Source: Kluyvera sichuanensis (GTDB lineage: Bacteria; Pseudomonadota; Gammaproteobacteria; Enterobacterales; Enterobacteriaceae). Taken from it: DNA of 64,000 nucleotides. Location of the stretch: contig NZ_JABBJF010000002.1 in assembly GCF_014218705.1 (NCBI RefSeq), forward strand, positions 1 through 64,000, read 5' to 3'. Position numbers and translations under genes: made by a program. How positions within the stretch are numbered: position 1 is the stretch's first letter; every line of letters starts with the position of its first letter. Shown here piece by piece: positions 11,201 through 21,912 of this stretch. The notes below the pieces were generated by a model. That model was not told the DNA's origin. It was given only the letters and a program-made list of their open reading frames with translations, and did no database searches.

Positions 11201-11476
11201 GTCACGCTCACGGACTTTATCGTAGGCACGATGAATACGCCCACCGAGCTCCGGTAGCAGCATGACGCGGATGAAATCATTCTCCATCCAGACCGCCTGG
11301 TAGTCGCGCATTTCACGCTCACCGGTCAGGGTATCAATCACCCCATAAGGCCAGACCGCGCCAGATGAGCCCTGATAGACGCGTTTTTCGAGAAACATGG
11401 GGTTAGGATCTTCGGCGCCGGTGGTCCATGTCGGGAGGGATACGGTTTCTTGCCAAACCTTCACTGCACTGTACAT
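8219..11476 (-). CDS. DUF5107 domain protein with TPR-like C-terminal part
   Basis: A 1085-residue protein without signal peptide or membrane segment, so probably cytoplasmic. Residues about 30-390 resemble a galactose-mutarotase-like beta-sandwich (VMLLPELGGR at 71-80, GGIEFNWPQHHRP at 114-126, QNFLPYGELG further on), which I assign to DUF5107. From about 450 to the end it is helical and repeat-rich, with TPR-like stretches such as DYYRRALAIDPHDYRNNVAL and ACWQQTLTLEPTFAPAHRLL. No catalytic function is established to my knowledge; a carbohydrate-active enzyme or sugar-binding scaffold fits the neighbours (sugar porter, epimerase, ROK repressor). First gene of the operon. Confidence 0.8.
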   Translation of the reverse strand: MYSAVKVWQETVSLPTWTTGAEDPNPMFLEKRVYQGSSGAVWPYGVIDTLTGEREMRDYQAVWMENDFIRVMLLPELGGRIHRAYDKVRERDFVYYNEVVKPALVGLLGPWISGGIEFNWPQHHRPTTFMPVDVTIQAGKQGEQTVWMGEVEPMRGLQVMAGFTLYPDRALIEITGKVFNGNATPRHFLWWANPAVKGGDDHQSIFPPDVTAVFDHGKRAVSAFPIATGTYYKVDYSAGVDISRYKNVPVPTSYMAEKSDYDFVGAYHHGEHGGLLHVADHHVSPGKKQWSWGYGDFGQAWDRNLTDENGPYIELMTGVYTDNQPDFTWLAPFEEKVFVQNFLPYGELGRVHNASTTLAIKLERQDDNITLGVYAVAPLHEVSVVLTAEGESQWETVISLTPGESWQQTLPSPGPQRLSLAVLDTTGTTLLRYDEHIPQETPLPDAAQAPAQPEALDNPDELYFIGQHLEQYNHASRHAQDYYRRALAIDPHDYRNNVALGTLALNAADWVQAQQCAEAALVRTHRLNKNPRDGEASWLLATALERQGNDDAAWDSYYKASWSGNCRDAAFWALARLAMKRGDYADALEKVEKSLLFNGSNNLAMGLKALVLARLGREDEALRWTAQQLSHYPLSYPLHYARFAIRGDAADRDALLQVTGQRGTNASILAGWLVSLGLREDARTLLAVLDSQETLPLLWRAALGDDRAANLQRARQAFARRVRFPNTLDEVQMLQQLQDSPFAIWLLGCFWYSKRRYDEAVACWQQTLTLEPTFAPAHRLLGIWQWNKQHDADAAAQSLAQAVALEPENARFLFELDCLAKLNAESVETRLTRLNDRLSVVFRRDDLTAELLSLWHAHGDYDAAAEVLRDRVFHPWEGGEGKVTGQYLLNQMHRALAQDDPHKATALLEAALHYPHNLGEGRLPGQTDNDIWYLLGVYASQMGQHEQARYYFSRARDGESVLEAGRYYNDQPADYLFWQGMARRVLGDHAGADAHFRSFIHWAEANRDIAPESDFFAVSLPDLVALDSDSRQQHQQHCLFIEALGWLGLGERERASELLTRLLALNPAHDKAHLFRHVLKRELLP

Positions 11477-11530
11477 TCAGCTCTCCACTAAATAAATTGA
11501 AGTGAAATGGGGGAATGACAACATTCTGGC

Positions 11531-11563
11531 TGAGCATGTCGCGGTTAAAATGCGCAATGCTCA
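11531..11563. promoter_or_regulatory. Candidate operator between the DUF5107 and ROK genes
   Basis: The 114-bp divergent region holds a perfect inverted repeat, TGAGCAT (11531-11537) and ATGCTCA (11557-11563), with 19 bp between. An A/T-rich stretch at about 11493-11512 (AAATAAATTGAAGTGAAAT) vaguely resembles NagC/Mlc-type operators. Either could bind the ROK protein. This is inferred from position and symmetry only. Confidence 0.35.
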
Positions 11564-11590
11564 CGCAATACAGTTAAGGGAGTTAAGTAA

Positions 11591-12787
11591 ATGTTGCGAA
11601 CCGGTTTTAATAATGCCCGGGTCAGGCAGACCAATAAGCAGGTATTTCTTGGTCATTTATGGCGCGAAAAGCAGCTCAGTAAGTCCCGGCTGGCGCAGAT
11701 AACCGGGCTGTCGATCCCGGCAGTCAGCAATATTCTGCAGGAGCTGCTGGATGAAGGCCGTATTACCCATTCGCGGGAAAACCTCAGCCAGCGCGGGCTC
11801 AACAGCGGCAGCTTCCAGATCCCCACCGATGGCGCCTGGCTGCTGTGTATGAACGTGTCGCCTACCCACATCAGCAGCCAGTTAGCCGATAGCCGGCTGC
11901 TCCCCATCGGCGACGTGCAGCACGAAACCATTAGCGCCCCGCAGCCCACCGCGTTGATTAGCGCCATTGCGGCCCACTGGCGGCGGTATAGAAAGCAGCA
12001 TCCGCAGGCCATCATTAACCTGGCGCTTGGTGTACATGGTCAGGTCGACCCGGTGACCGGGGTTTCGCAAACCATGCCGCAGGCACCGTGGAAAGCGCCG
12101 CTGGAAATCCGCTATCTGCTGGAAGAACAACTGGGCATACAGGTGCGTCTGGATAATGACTGTGTGATGCTGGCGTTGGCGGAGAAATGGCAAAATCCGG
12201 CGGCGCTGGAAGACTTCTGCGTGATTAATGTCGATTACGGCATTGGTTCATCGTTCGTGATTAACGACAGGATTTGGCGCGGGAGCCTGTATGGTTCGGG
12301 ACAAATTGGCCATACCATCATCAACCCCGATGGGATGGCCTGTGACTGCGGTCGCTACGGCTGTCTTGAGACGGTGGCGTCATTAAGTGCGTTGAAAAAG
12401 CAGGCCCGTATCTGGTTAAAATCTCGTCCTGGTAACCAGAGTCTCGACCCCGATAACCTCACCACCGCACAGCTGATCGATGCCTGGCGGCGCGGAGAAG
12501 GTCCGGTACGGGCGTGGGTGGAAAACGCGGCCAGCGCTATTGGGCTAAGCTTGTATAACTTTCTGAATATTCTCAACATTAATCAGATCTGGCTGTATGG
12601 TCGAAGCTGTGCCTTTGGCGAACCCTGGCTGAACACCATTATCCGCCAGACCGGGTTTAACCCTTTCGATCACGGCGATACGCCGAAAATTAAGGCCACG
12701 CAGATTGGATTCGGTCAATTGACCCCGGGGCAGCAGTTATTGGGCAGCGGTTATCTCTACGTCGAGGCATTGCTGAGTGAAGTTTAA
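11591..12787 (+). CDS. ROK-family transcriptional regulator
   Basis: A 398-residue NagC/Mlc/XylR-type repressor. An N-terminal winged helix-turn-helix lies at about 31-55 (KSRLAQITGLSIPAVSNILQ), followed by a sugar-kinase-like ROK domain. The structural zinc site is complete: H241 and cysteines 251, 253 and 258 in CDCGRYGCLE. A GGGAG ribosome site lies 8 nt upstream of the ATG. It is transcribed away from the DUF5107-porter-epimerase operon, so it probably represses that operon until an inducing sugar binds. The inducer is unknown. It is distinct from the kinase nagK at 13721. Confidence 0.88.
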   Translation: MLRTGFNNARVRQTNKQVFLGHLWREKQLSKSRLAQITGLSIPAVSNILQELLDEGRITHSRENLSQRGLNSGSFQIPTDGAWLLCMNVSPTHISSQLADSRLLPIGDVQHETISAPQPTALISAIAAHWRRYRKQHPQAIINLALGVHGQVDPVTGVSQTMPQAPWKAPLEIRYLLEEQLGIQVRLDNDCVMLALAEKWQNPAALEDFCVINVDYGIGSSFVINDRIWRGSLYGSGQIGHTIINPDGMACDCGRYGCLETVASLSALKKQARIWLKSRPGNQSLDPDNLTTAQLIDAWRRGEGPVRAWVENAASAIGLSLYNFLNILNINQIWLYGRSCAFGEPWLNTIIRQTGFNPFDHGDTPKIKATQIGFGQLTPGQQLLGSGYLYVEALLSEV

Positions 12788-12798
12788 CCAACACAATG

Positions 12799-12826
12799 TA
12801 GCCCGGCCAAGCGCAGCGTCGCCGGG
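12799..12826. repeat. REP-type element
   Basis: TAGCCCGGCCAAGCGCAGCG followed by TCGCCGGGA, a GC-rich imperfect palindrome of the same family as those at 5853 and 43320. It lies just after the ROK gene, between convergent genes. Confidence 0.65.
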
Positions 12827-12837
12827 ATGACAGCAAT

Positions 12838-12867
12838 AAAAAAAGCGGAGCCTGAGCTCCGCTTTTT
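12838..12867. terminator. Bidirectional intrinsic terminator (ROK gene / cobB)
   Basis: AGCGGAGC (12844-12851), loop CTGA, GCTCCGCT (12856-12863), flanked by an A run and a T run, so it can end transcription from both convergent genes. Confidence 0.9.
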
Positions 12868-12886
12868 CATTGTCATAACCCAAACA

Positions 12887-13708
12887 TCAAATTTCTTTCA
12901 GCAGCTTCGCCACAAACGCTGGCACCACTTCGCTTGCCAGACCATAGTGCTTCTCTTCAAATTCACTGCCGACCTGGCTTGGCTCAAGGTTCAGCTCGAC
13001 GGTATGCGCACCGTGCAGCTTCGCTTCGTGAACAAAACCCGCCGCCGGGTAGACGTGGCCCGATGTGCCGATGGCGATAAAGATATCCGCCCTCGCCAGC
13101 GCCATATAGATATGGTCCATCTCAAACGGCATTTCGCCAAACCAAACGATATGCGGGCGCAGCGGCGCCGGGAACTGGCAGCAGTGGCAGCGATCGTCAA
13201 CGGTCAGATCGCCCGGCCAGTCAAACACCTGGCCGCTTTGGGTGCAGCGCACCTTGAGCAGTTCGCCGTGCATGTGCAGCACGTTTTTATTGCCCGCGCG
13301 TTCATGCAGATTGTCGATGTTCTGCGTCACCACCAGCACGTTCTCACCCAACGCCTCTTCCAGCCTTGCCAGCGCCAGATGCGCCGGATTCGGCGCAATC
13401 TCCGCCTGCTGTAGCTGACGACGGCGTTCGTTGTAGAAGCGTTGCACCAGCTCAGGATCGCGGTGGTAGCCTTCCGGCGTCGCCACGTCCTCAACCCGAT
13501 GCTCTTCCCACAGCCCGTCCGCCGCGCGGAAGGTCCGAATGCCCGACTCCGCCGAAATGCCTGCGCCCGTCAGTACGACCACTCTTGGTTTATCCATCTC
13601 TTCTGGCATCACCCTGTCCGTAAAGAAAATTCGCTGGCGCAGACGCTGGCGCAGCTGACGTTTATTCCGACGAAAACGGCTCAATCGATGTAAGCGGCGC
13701 GACTGCAT
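12887..13708 (-). CDS. cobB: NAD-dependent protein deacylase (sirtuin)
   Basis: Cytoplasmic sirtuin that removes acetyl and succinyl groups from lysines, for example on acetyl-CoA synthetase. The 273-residue form has a basic N-terminal extension ([19 protein letters not shown]) as in the long E. coli isoform; M38 in MDKPRVVV could start the short isoform. Seen: [14 protein letters not shown] from 48, TQNIDN at 128-133, catalytic H147, Y92 and R95 that mark desuccinylase activity, zinc-site cysteines C155 and C174 and GTSGHVYPA. Read in the same direction as nagK, 12 nt downstream. Confidence 0.96.
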   Translation of the reverse strand: MQSRRLHRLSRFRRNKRQLRQRLRQRIFFTDRVMPEEMDKPRVVVLTGAGISAESGIRTFRAADGLWEEHRVEDVATPEGYHRDPELVQRFYNERRRQLQQAEIAPNPAHLALARLEEALGENVLVVTQNIDNLHERAGNKNVLHMHGELLKVRCTQSGQVFDWPGDLTVDDRCHCCQFPAPLRPHIVWFGEMPFEMDHIYMALARADIFIAIGTSGHVYPAAGFVHEAKLHGAHTVELNLEPSQVGSEFEEKHYGLASEVVPAFVAKLLKEI

Positions 13709-13720
13709 ATCTACTCCATG

Positions 13721-14635
13721 TTAGTTGGTCAGATGAAGGAACGCCGCGCCGCGCATCCCCCCTGCATCACCGTGACGGGCGCGCTCAATGCGCGGCGTAC
13801 GGGCTACAGGCAGTAAATGACGCGGTAAGCGTTGCGCTAGTCCATCGGCGATCGCTGTAAAATTAGATAACCCACCGCCGAGCACCACCAAATCCGGGTC
13901 GACGATGGTCAGGATGTTGCCAAGGCACACCGCAAGCAGATCCAGATAGCGTTCAACGTGCTCACGCGCGTTAGGATCCCCTTGCTGCCAGAGAGCAACA
14001 ATTTCCGGCGAGGTCAGCGGCTGCTGATAAAAATGCGCGTACAGCCACGCAAAACCACGACCGGATAAATAGTTTTCAATGCAGCCGGACTGGCCGCAGC
14101 CGCAGCGGGTAAGCGGAAAATCACGCCCCACCACTTCCAGCGCATCCACCGGCAGGCGAATATGGCCAAACTCGCCGGTAATATAGCTATGACCGGTAAT
14201 CGATTTACCGTTCAGAACGATACCGCCGCCAACGCCGGTGCCGAGAATCAGCCCCATCACCAGCGGATACTGGGTGAACTCGTCGTCCCAGGCTTCGGAA
14301 ATCGCGAAACAGTTGGCGTCGTTATCCAGACGGACGTCGCGATCGAGCAAACGGCTTAAGTCTGCGCGCAGCGGTTTGCCGCTGGCCGCCGGGACGTTAG
14401 CCGCATACAGCAAACCGCCCTCGGTTTCCGGCATGCCGGGAATGCCTATCCCCACTGTACCCCGACAGTCAAAGCGTTCGTCGGCCTCTTTTACCAGTGC
14501 GATGACCGCGTCAAGAAAGCTTTCATAGCTCTCTTTCGGCGTGGGAACGCGCGTTTCCCACCGTAGCTGGCGCGATGAATCAAATACGCCAAGTGCAATC
14601 TTGCTGCCGCCAATGTCAAATCCGTAATGCATCAT
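13721..14635 (-). CDS. nagK: N-acetyl-D-glucosamine kinase
   Basis: ROK-family kinase that phosphorylates GlcNAc released during cell-wall recycling. 304 residues, or 303 from the second of two consecutive ATG codons (E. coli 303). The ATP-loop DIGGSK is at 7-12, the catalytic-type aspartate D107 in DNDANC, and the zinc site uses H158 and C178, C180, C185 in [14 protein letters not shown] upstream of 14635 is a good ribosome site. It lies between lolE and cobB as in E. coli and is probably read with them. Confidence 0.94.
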   Translation of the reverse strand: MMHYGFDIGGSKIALGVFDSSRQLRWETRVPTPKESYESFLDAVIALVKEADERFDCRGTVGIGIPGMPETEGGLLYAANVPAASGKPLRADLSRLLDRDVRLDNDANCFAISEAWDDEFTQYPLVMGLILGTGVGGGIVLNGKSITGHSYITGEFGHIRLPVDALEVVGRDFPLTRCGCGQSGCIENYLSGRGFAWLYAHFYQQPLTSPEIVALWQQGDPNAREHVERYLDLLAVCLGNILTIVDPDLVVLGGGLSNFTAIADGLAQRLPRHLLPVARTPRIERARHGDAGGMRGAAFLHLTN

Positions 14636-14692
14636 GGTTCATTCCTCTAACTGACGCGCGCAGCAGCAAGGCCACACGGTCAGGACGTCAAA

Positions 14693-15936
14693 TTACTGGC
14701 CACTCAGCACCCTCGCAGGGTCGATTCGGCTGGCGCGACGGGCGGGATACCAGCTCGCCAGCAGACTCAGCAACAGTGCCGTGACCAGCACATAAACGAC
14801 ATCCAGCCAGTGCAATTCAGACGGCAGGAAGTCGATAAAATAGATGTCGCCAGATAAGAACTGGTGACCAATAAGTTTTTCAATCACGTTGATAATGTTG
14901 GTCAGGTACAGGGAGCCAAGCACCCCAATCACCACGCCACACACGCTGCCCAGCAGGCCAGCCAATAAACCATACCACACGAAAATGGCGCGAATCAGCC
15001 CGTCTTTGGCGCCCAGTGTGCGCAGCACCGCAATATCGCTGCTTTTATCTTTCACCGCCATCACCAGCGTGGAGACGATGTTAAAGCAGGCCACGCCGAT
15101 CACCAGCACCATCGCCAGATACATAATGGCGCGGATCATCTGGATGTCGCGGTACATGTAGCCGTAGGTGCCAATCCAGCTTTTGATATAGACGTAATTG
15201 TTGGTCACTTCGCCTGCGTCACGCACCAGCTTGTTGGCGTTAAAGACGTCGTTCACCTTGATGGCGATACCGGAGATGCTTTCGCCCATGTCGAGATACT
15301 GCTGGGCGTCCTGCATTGGGATCATCGCAAAGCTGTGGTCGAGCTGGCCGCTTAGCTGCAGAATCCCCGTTACGTGCAGGCGCACGCGTTTTGGCTGCAG
15401 CAGCTTATGTTCCGGATTCGAGTTCGGGATCATGATGGAGACCCAGTCTCCCGCCTTCACCTTCAGCGCATCGGCCACGCCTTTGCCGAGAATAATCTGC
15501 TGTTCACCGGCTTTAAAATTAGCCCATGCTTCAGCCTGGATAAAACGCGGCAGCGCGCTGAGCTTGCTCTCCTGCACGGGATCAACGCCCTTCACCTGGA
15601 TGGCGCGCAGGTTGCTGCCGCTCTCGACCAGGCCGGTAAAGTTGATGTACGGCGCCGCGGCTTCAATGCCCTTCACCGCTTCCACTTTTGGCAACACGTT
15701 CTGCCAGTGATTCCACGGCTGGTTCACCGCTTCAATTTCACCGTGCGGCACCACCGCCAGAATGCGGTTATTCAGCTCACGCTCAAAACCGTTCATCGCG
15801 CTAAGGCCAACGATCAGCACCGCTACGCCCAGCGCGATGCCGACCGTAGAGATCACGGAAATCAGCGACACCATGCCGCCGCGCCGACGGCCGCGGCTAA
15901 AGCGCAGGCCGATCAGTAATGAGAGGGACGGAGCCA

Positions 15937-15937
<1 letters not shown>
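14693..15937 (-). CDS. lolE: Lipoprotein-releasing system transmembrane protein LolE
   Basis: Inner-membrane subunit of LolCDE that extracts outer-membrane lipoproteins and passes them to LolA. From the ATG at 15937 it has 414 residues, exactly E. coli LolE, beginning [19 protein letters not shown] longer frame upstream is rejected because it runs into lolD. One membrane helix near 22-45, a large periplasmic domain, then three C-terminal helices (FtsX/MacB type). Its start overlaps the lolD stop by 1 nt (TAATG). Confidence 0.97.
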
Positions 15938-17959
<2,022 letters not shown>

Positions 17960-17999
17960 TCACGGACAATAGTGATGTTTTCCCTTTATTTGCGAATTC

Positions 18000-18626
18000 A
18001 TGATGATCCGCACCGTAAATCCTCTGCTGTTATCCGCAGGCGCGGCGCTTCTGGCGCTGTTCCTGATTTATACCGGCGTGAACGCCGCTGAAAAAGTGAC
18101 CTGGCTGATGGAGGTCACCCCGGTGATTATCGTTGTGCCGCTGCTGCTATTCACGGCGAAACGCTATCCCCTCACCCCGCTGCTTTACACGCTGATTTTC
18201 TTTCACGCCATTATTCTGATGGTCGGCGGTCAGTACACCTACGCGAAGGTACCGATTGGCTTTGACATACAGGCCTGGCTTGACCTCAGCCGTAACCCGT
18301 ACGACAAACTGGGGCATTTCTTCCAGGGGCTGGTGCCAGCGCTGGCGACGCGCGAAATCCTGCTGCGTGGGCACATTGTACGCGGGCGTAAAATGCTGGC
18401 GTTTCTGGTCTGCTGCGTAGCGCTCGCCATTAGCGCAACCTACGAGCTGATTGAGTGGTGGGCGGCGTTGGCAATGGGGCAAGGTGCAGATGATTTTCTC
18501 GGCACTCAGGGCGACCTGTGGGATACGCAGTCGGATATGTTCTGTGCCCTGCTGGGTGCGCTGACAACGGTTATCGTACTGGCGGGTTGGCACTGCCGAC
18601 AGTTAAAAGCTGCCGGATGGCGCTAA
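18000..18626 (+). CDS. yjdF: DUF2238 inner-membrane protein, YjdF-like
   Basis: A 208-residue polytopic membrane protein with about six hydrophobic segments. Conserved features are NPYDKLGHFFQG near 97-108, YELIEWW and DDFLGTQGDLWDTQSDM, which I recognise as DUF2238, the family of E. coli YjdF. Function is unknown. In E. coli K-12 yjdF is next to melAB, and here it again sits beside melB, so the gene appears to have moved with the mel cluster. Its last codons and stop are inside a REP palindrome. The symbol is by family and context. Confidence 0.8.
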   Translation: MMIRTVNPLLLSAGAALLALFLIYTGVNAAEKVTWLMEVTPVIIVVPLLLFTAKRYPLTPLLYTLIFFHAIILMVGGQYTYAKVPIGFDIQAWLDLSRNPYDKLGHFFQGLVPALATREILLRGHIVRGRKMLAFLVCCVALAISATYELIEWWAALAMGQGADDFLGTQGDLWDTQSDMFCALLGALTTVIVLAGWHCRQLKAAGWR

Positions 18627-18638
18627 CGCCATCCGGCA
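18611..18638. repeat. REP palindrome overlapping the yjdF stop
   Basis: TGCCGGATGGCG, loop CTAA, CGCCATCCGGCA: a perfect 12-bp-arm palindrome of the classical enteric REP type, different from the TAGCCCGG type elsewhere in this window. The left arm encodes the C-terminal residues and the loop holds the TAA stop. It lies between convergent genes and may also act as a transcript end. Confidence 0.85.
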
Positions 18639-18654
18639 ATCCTCACAATACGCC

Positions 18655-18909
18655 CTACCCGCGTCGGAACTTGATAATCAAAATCGGCATGGCGAACACC
18701 AGCGTCATCAAATTCGCCATGCTGACCGCCGTATCTTCAATCATCACGCCGTAAATCAGCCACATTATTAGTCCGCAAACGAACATAATGTACATCAGGC
18801 CGGAGATCCCCTGGGTGTTGCGGGTAGCAATCACCTTAATGGCCTGCGGTAAGAACGACAGCGTCGTCAGGCATGCGGCCGCATAGCCAATCCAGGAAGC
18901 CCACTCCAT
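18655..18909 (-). CDS. SemiSWEET-type sugar transporter
   Basis: An 84-residue membrane protein with three hydrophobic segments, the size of a bacterial SemiSWEET that works as a dimer to move sugars by facilitated diffusion. The PQ-loop motif is LSFLPQAIKVI with P21-Q22, followed by TRNTQGISGLMY and a third helix ending FAMPILIIKFRRG. It starts 2 nt after the melB stop on the same strand, so it is very probably co-transcribed with melAB. A role in moving melibiose products such as galactose or glucose is inference. Confidence 0.85.
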   Translation of the reverse strand: MEWASWIGYAAACLTTLSFLPQAIKVIATRNTQGISGLMYIMFVCGLIMWLIYGVMIEDTAVSMANLMTLVFAMPILIIKFRRG

Positions 18910-18911
18910 GT

Positions 18912-20342
18912 TTACGCCTGCGCATCGCGGGTAACGGGAATCGGCCTGACCGGCACCTCTTGCGATGCAGCAGGCGTCGGCACTTTGCGGTATTTATCCA
19001 ACAGGTGAATCTGAATTTTACGCAACTGGTCGCCGTTCAGACGGTAGAAGCGGAAATAGAGCACCAGGGTAATCGCAAAGAACACGACAGGCAGCACAAT
19101 CATGATGAACTGCATACCGAGCACGGTTTCAGCAGACTGGGCAACGTTTGGCGTATAGCCAATCACCCCGAGCACTACCGCGATAAAGAAGGCGGCAAAC
19201 GCCGACCCGCCCTTCACCACCATCGTCTGCACCGCATAGGCGATACTTTCGCAGCGAACGTTAAACTTGTACTCGCCGTAATCGACGGTATCCGCCACCA
19301 TTATCACCTGCAGAACCCAGAACAGCGCGGTACCGACGTTCAGGAAAATCCCCGCAAGGCAGATGACCAACACGTTCGCCGAACCCGCCAGCGCCATCAG
19401 TAACAGCACGCCGCCGCTGACCATCGGCAGAAGTGACGCCCCCGCCCACAGCACTCGTCGCGACAGCGCCTTCGCCAGACGCGGGAACAGCACCAGCGTC
19501 AGCAGGTTGGCCGCCCCGGCATAGGAGAGGTAGTACGGGAACAGATCCGCATCACCGACCACGTAGGTGAAATAGTAAATGGCAAAGCCGGTGATGATAT
19601 TCGACGCCACGTTGTAGGCCAGCGCCATCCCCAACAGGCAGGAGAGCTGATCGTTTTTGTAGATGAGGGCGAGAATGGATTTCAGCGACAGGCGGCTGCT
19701 GTCCGCCGTGGCATCGCTGTCTGACGAGAAGACTTCATGGACGTTGCGCAGCGTGACAATCGTCGAGGCGATAAAGAACGCGATCAGCACCAGCGTGAAC
19801 ATCTGGAAGCCAAATCCCCGGTCCGCGCCGCCCACGTAGTTCACAAACGGTAGCGTAATCCCAGCAGTAACGAACCCGGCGAGGCTGGCAAAAAAGCGCG
19901 GGAACGGCACCAGCTGTTCGCGTTCGCGCTTATCCAGGGTAATGGTGGGTACCAGCGACCAGAACGGAATATCCATCAGGGTATAGGTCGTGCCCCACAG
20001 GATGTAGGTGATGCAGACGAACACCACCTGCGTAGTGCCTTCAAACAGGTGGGCGCTGAACAGTAAAAACAGCACCAGCGAGTTCGCCAGCGTGCCGAGC
20101 AGGATCCACGGCTTAAACTTGCCCCATCGCGTTCGCGTAGCGTTCACCACCCAGCCCATGATCGGGTCGTTGAACGCATTCCAGATTTTAGCCACCAGAA
20201 ACAGCGTGCCCACCAGGCCTACCGATAATCCCACCACGTCGGTGTAGTAGTACATCAGGTACATGTAGACGATACCGATGGCGAAATCCTTACCAAACGC
20301 ACCGAATCCGTAACTGAGTTTTGTTGTCAGAGAGATGCTCAT
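18912..20342 (-). CDS. melB: Melibiose:cation symporter MelB, Asn at position 55
   Basis: GPH-family symporter for melibiose and other galactosides, 476 residues from the ATG at 20342 ([20 protein letters not shown]), E. coli 473. Family residues are present: D19, N58, D59, T121, D124, K138, R141, R149 and K377. The exception is position 55, where E. coli and Salmonella have the cation-site aspartate (IWDAINDP); here the codon is AAT and the sequence IWNAFNDP. Loss of that carboxylate predicts altered Na+ coupling. Twelve helices are expected. Downstream of melA after an 83-bp gap with a hairpin. Confidence 0.97.
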   Translation of the reverse strand: MSISLTTKLSYGFGAFGKDFAIGIVYMYLMYYYTDVVGLSVGLVGTLFLVAKIWNAFNDPIMGWVVNATRTRWGKFKPWILLGTLANSLVLFLLFSAHLFEGTTQVVFVCITYILWGTTYTLMDIPFWSLVPTITLDKREREQLVPFPRFFASLAGFVTAGITLPFVNYVGGADRGFGFQMFTLVLIAFFIASTIVTLRNVHEVFSSDSDATADSSRLSLKSILALIYKNDQLSCLLGMALAYNVASNIITGFAIYYFTYVVGDADLFPYYLSYAGAANLLTLVLFPRLAKALSRRVLWAGASLLPMVSGGVLLLMALAGSANVLVICLAGIFLNVGTALFWVLQVIMVADTVDYGEYKFNVRCESIAYAVQTMVVKGGSAFAAFFIAVVLGVIGYTPNVAQSAETVLGMQFIMIVLPVVFFAITLVLYFRFYRLNGDQLRKIQIHLLDKYRKVPTPAASQEVPVRPIPVTRDAQA

Positions 20343-20394
20343 AGGGTACCAGGTCGCTGTTACCAGCGCCCGCCTTCTGTTATTAGAGAGGTAA

Positions 20395-20417
20395 GCGCCG
20401 GGTCTTACGCCCGGCGC
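20395..20417. repeat. GC-rich hairpin between melA and melB
   Basis: GCGCCGGG (20395-20402), loop TCTTACG, CCCGGCGC (20410-20417). No U run follows, so it is more likely an mRNA-stabilising or REP-like hairpin than a terminator. Confidence 0.6.
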
Positions 20418-20425
20418 AGTTGGGC

Positions 20426-21781
20426 TTAACGGTGCAGCCAGGCCGGCAGCCAATCGCCGTGTGAGGCAATCAGGTCATCCACCAGCGCGTAAATCTCTTC
20501 AATGCCCAGCACTGCGGCGGTATGCGGGTCCATCAGCGCCGCGTGGTAAACGCGGTCGCGGTTTTCGGTCAGAATCGCTTCGGTCAGCAGCGTCTGCACG
20601 TTGATATTGGTTTGCATCATAGCCGCCAGATGAGACGGAATCGTACCCACTTTGGTTGGCTGAATACCGTTGGCATCCACCAGGCACGCTACCTCAACGC
20701 AGCTGCCCTGCGGCAGGTTATCGATAAGCCCGTCGTTACGAACGTTGCCGTAAATCACGCTCGGCTCACCGGTCCAGATAGCGTTCATAATGGTGCTAGC
20801 GTATTCACGGGACGGTTTGATATCGATGCGGTCGGCGGTTTTGTACTCTTCCAGCTCTTTATGCCAGTTCGCCAACTGCTCGACGCAACGTTTTGGATAC
20901 TCGTCCAGCGGCACCTTATAGCGTTCAATCAGATCCTCGCGCCCCGGTTTGATAAACCACGGGGTGTATTCTGCAAAGTGCTCTGACGACTCGGTGACAA
21001 AATAGCCCAGCTTTTTAAACATCTCATAGCGCACGATATTCTGGCAGCGTTCATTGCCGTGAATATTCGGTTTCGGCGCCTGCCCCGCGTCATAGGCGGC
21101 CAGCAGTTCTGGGTAGAGGTTAACATAGCGACCGTCGGCGGTTTTACGCTCCAGCTCCAGATAGAACGCCATATGGTTAATCCCGGCGCTGCGATAGCGC
21201 AGCGTGGCAGGGTCGATATTCAGGTCGCGAGCCAGCTCTTCCGCCGTACCCTGTACCGAGTGGCACAGCCCCACCTGCTTGATGTGCGGATAACGGGCGT
21301 ACATGGCCCAGGTGTTCATCGCCATCGGGTTAACGTAGTTCAGCATGGTGGCATCAGGGCAGACTTCGGTCATGTCGTCGCAAATTTGCCACAGGTGCGG
21401 GATGGTGCGTAGCGCACGCATAATGCCGCCAGGCCCGAGGGTATCGGCAATGGTCTGCTCCAACCCGTGGCGTTTGCAGACCTCAAAATCGGTCACGGTG
21501 CACGGCTCGTAGCCGCCAATCTGGAAGGCGACCACCACAAAATCAGCGCCCTGTAGCGCCGCTTTGCGGTCGGTATGGCAGGTGATATGGCCGGATGCAC
21601 CGGCGGAATCCATCAGTTTACGCACCACAATGTGCGACTCTTCAAGGCGCGTCTCATCGATATCCATCAGGGCGATATGCGCTGATTTAAGTGCCTCGCG
21701 ATGAAAAACATCGCCCAGGATATTTTTAACGAAAATGGTTGAACCCGCGCCGATAAAGGTAATTTTTGGTGCTGTCATCAT
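20426..21781 (-). CDS. melA: Alpha-galactosidase MelA (GH4)
   Basis: Cytoplasmic NAD+- and Mn2+-dependent glycosidase that splits melibiose into galactose and glucose. From the tandem ATG at 21781 it has 451 residues, as in E. coli. The NAD-binding FIGAGST is at 9-15, the metal-site C173-H174 in [13 protein letters not shown]151-P152 in NYVNPMA and H203 in GINHMAF. The frame extends 38 codons upstream, but homology and the GGAGAG site just before the ATG fix the start. Transcribed under MelR and CRP control from the region at 21782-22100. Confidence 0.98.
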   Translation of the reverse strand: MMTAPKITFIGAGSTIFVKNILGDVFHREALKSAHIALMDIDETRLEESHIVVRKLMDSAGASGHITCHTDRKAALQGADFVVVAFQIGGYEPCTVTDFEVCKRHGLEQTIADTLGPGGIMRALRTIPHLWQICDDMTEVCPDATMLNYVNPMAMNTWAMYARYPHIKQVGLCHSVQGTAEELARDLNIDPATLRYRSAGINHMAFYLELERKTADGRYVNLYPELLAAYDAGQAPKPNIHGNERCQNIVRYEMFKKLGYFVTESSEHFAEYTPWFIKPGREDLIERYKVPLDEYPKRCVEQLANWHKELEEYKTADRIDIKPSREYASTIMNAIWTGEPSVIYGNVRNDGLIDNLPQGSCVEVACLVDANGIQPTKVGTIPSHLAAMMQTNINVQTLLTEAILTENRDRVYHAALMDPHTAAVLGIEEIYALVDDLIASHGDWLPAWLHR

Positions 21782-21860
21782 GACTCTCCAGAAACAGTAG
21801 TGAACGCCTTTATCGTGGCACGCGCCCTGGATGAAAACCTCCGTCTTCCCTGATGAGCAT

Positions 21861-21912
21861 TCCCAAAAACTCAGATCTGATGCCGCTCGCGACAAGATCT
21901 GAGTTTTTGGGA
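21861..21912. promoter_or_regulatory. Paired MelR binding sites as an 18-bp inverted repeat
   Basis: TCCCAAAAACTCAGATCT (21861-21878) and its exact complement AGATCTGAGTTTTTGGGA (21895-21912) are separated by 16 bp. The unit is close to the E. coli MelR site that I recall as GATCTGAGTTTATGGGAATG, and lies upstream of melA as expected for activation. Identification rests on memory of that site. Confidence 0.75.
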
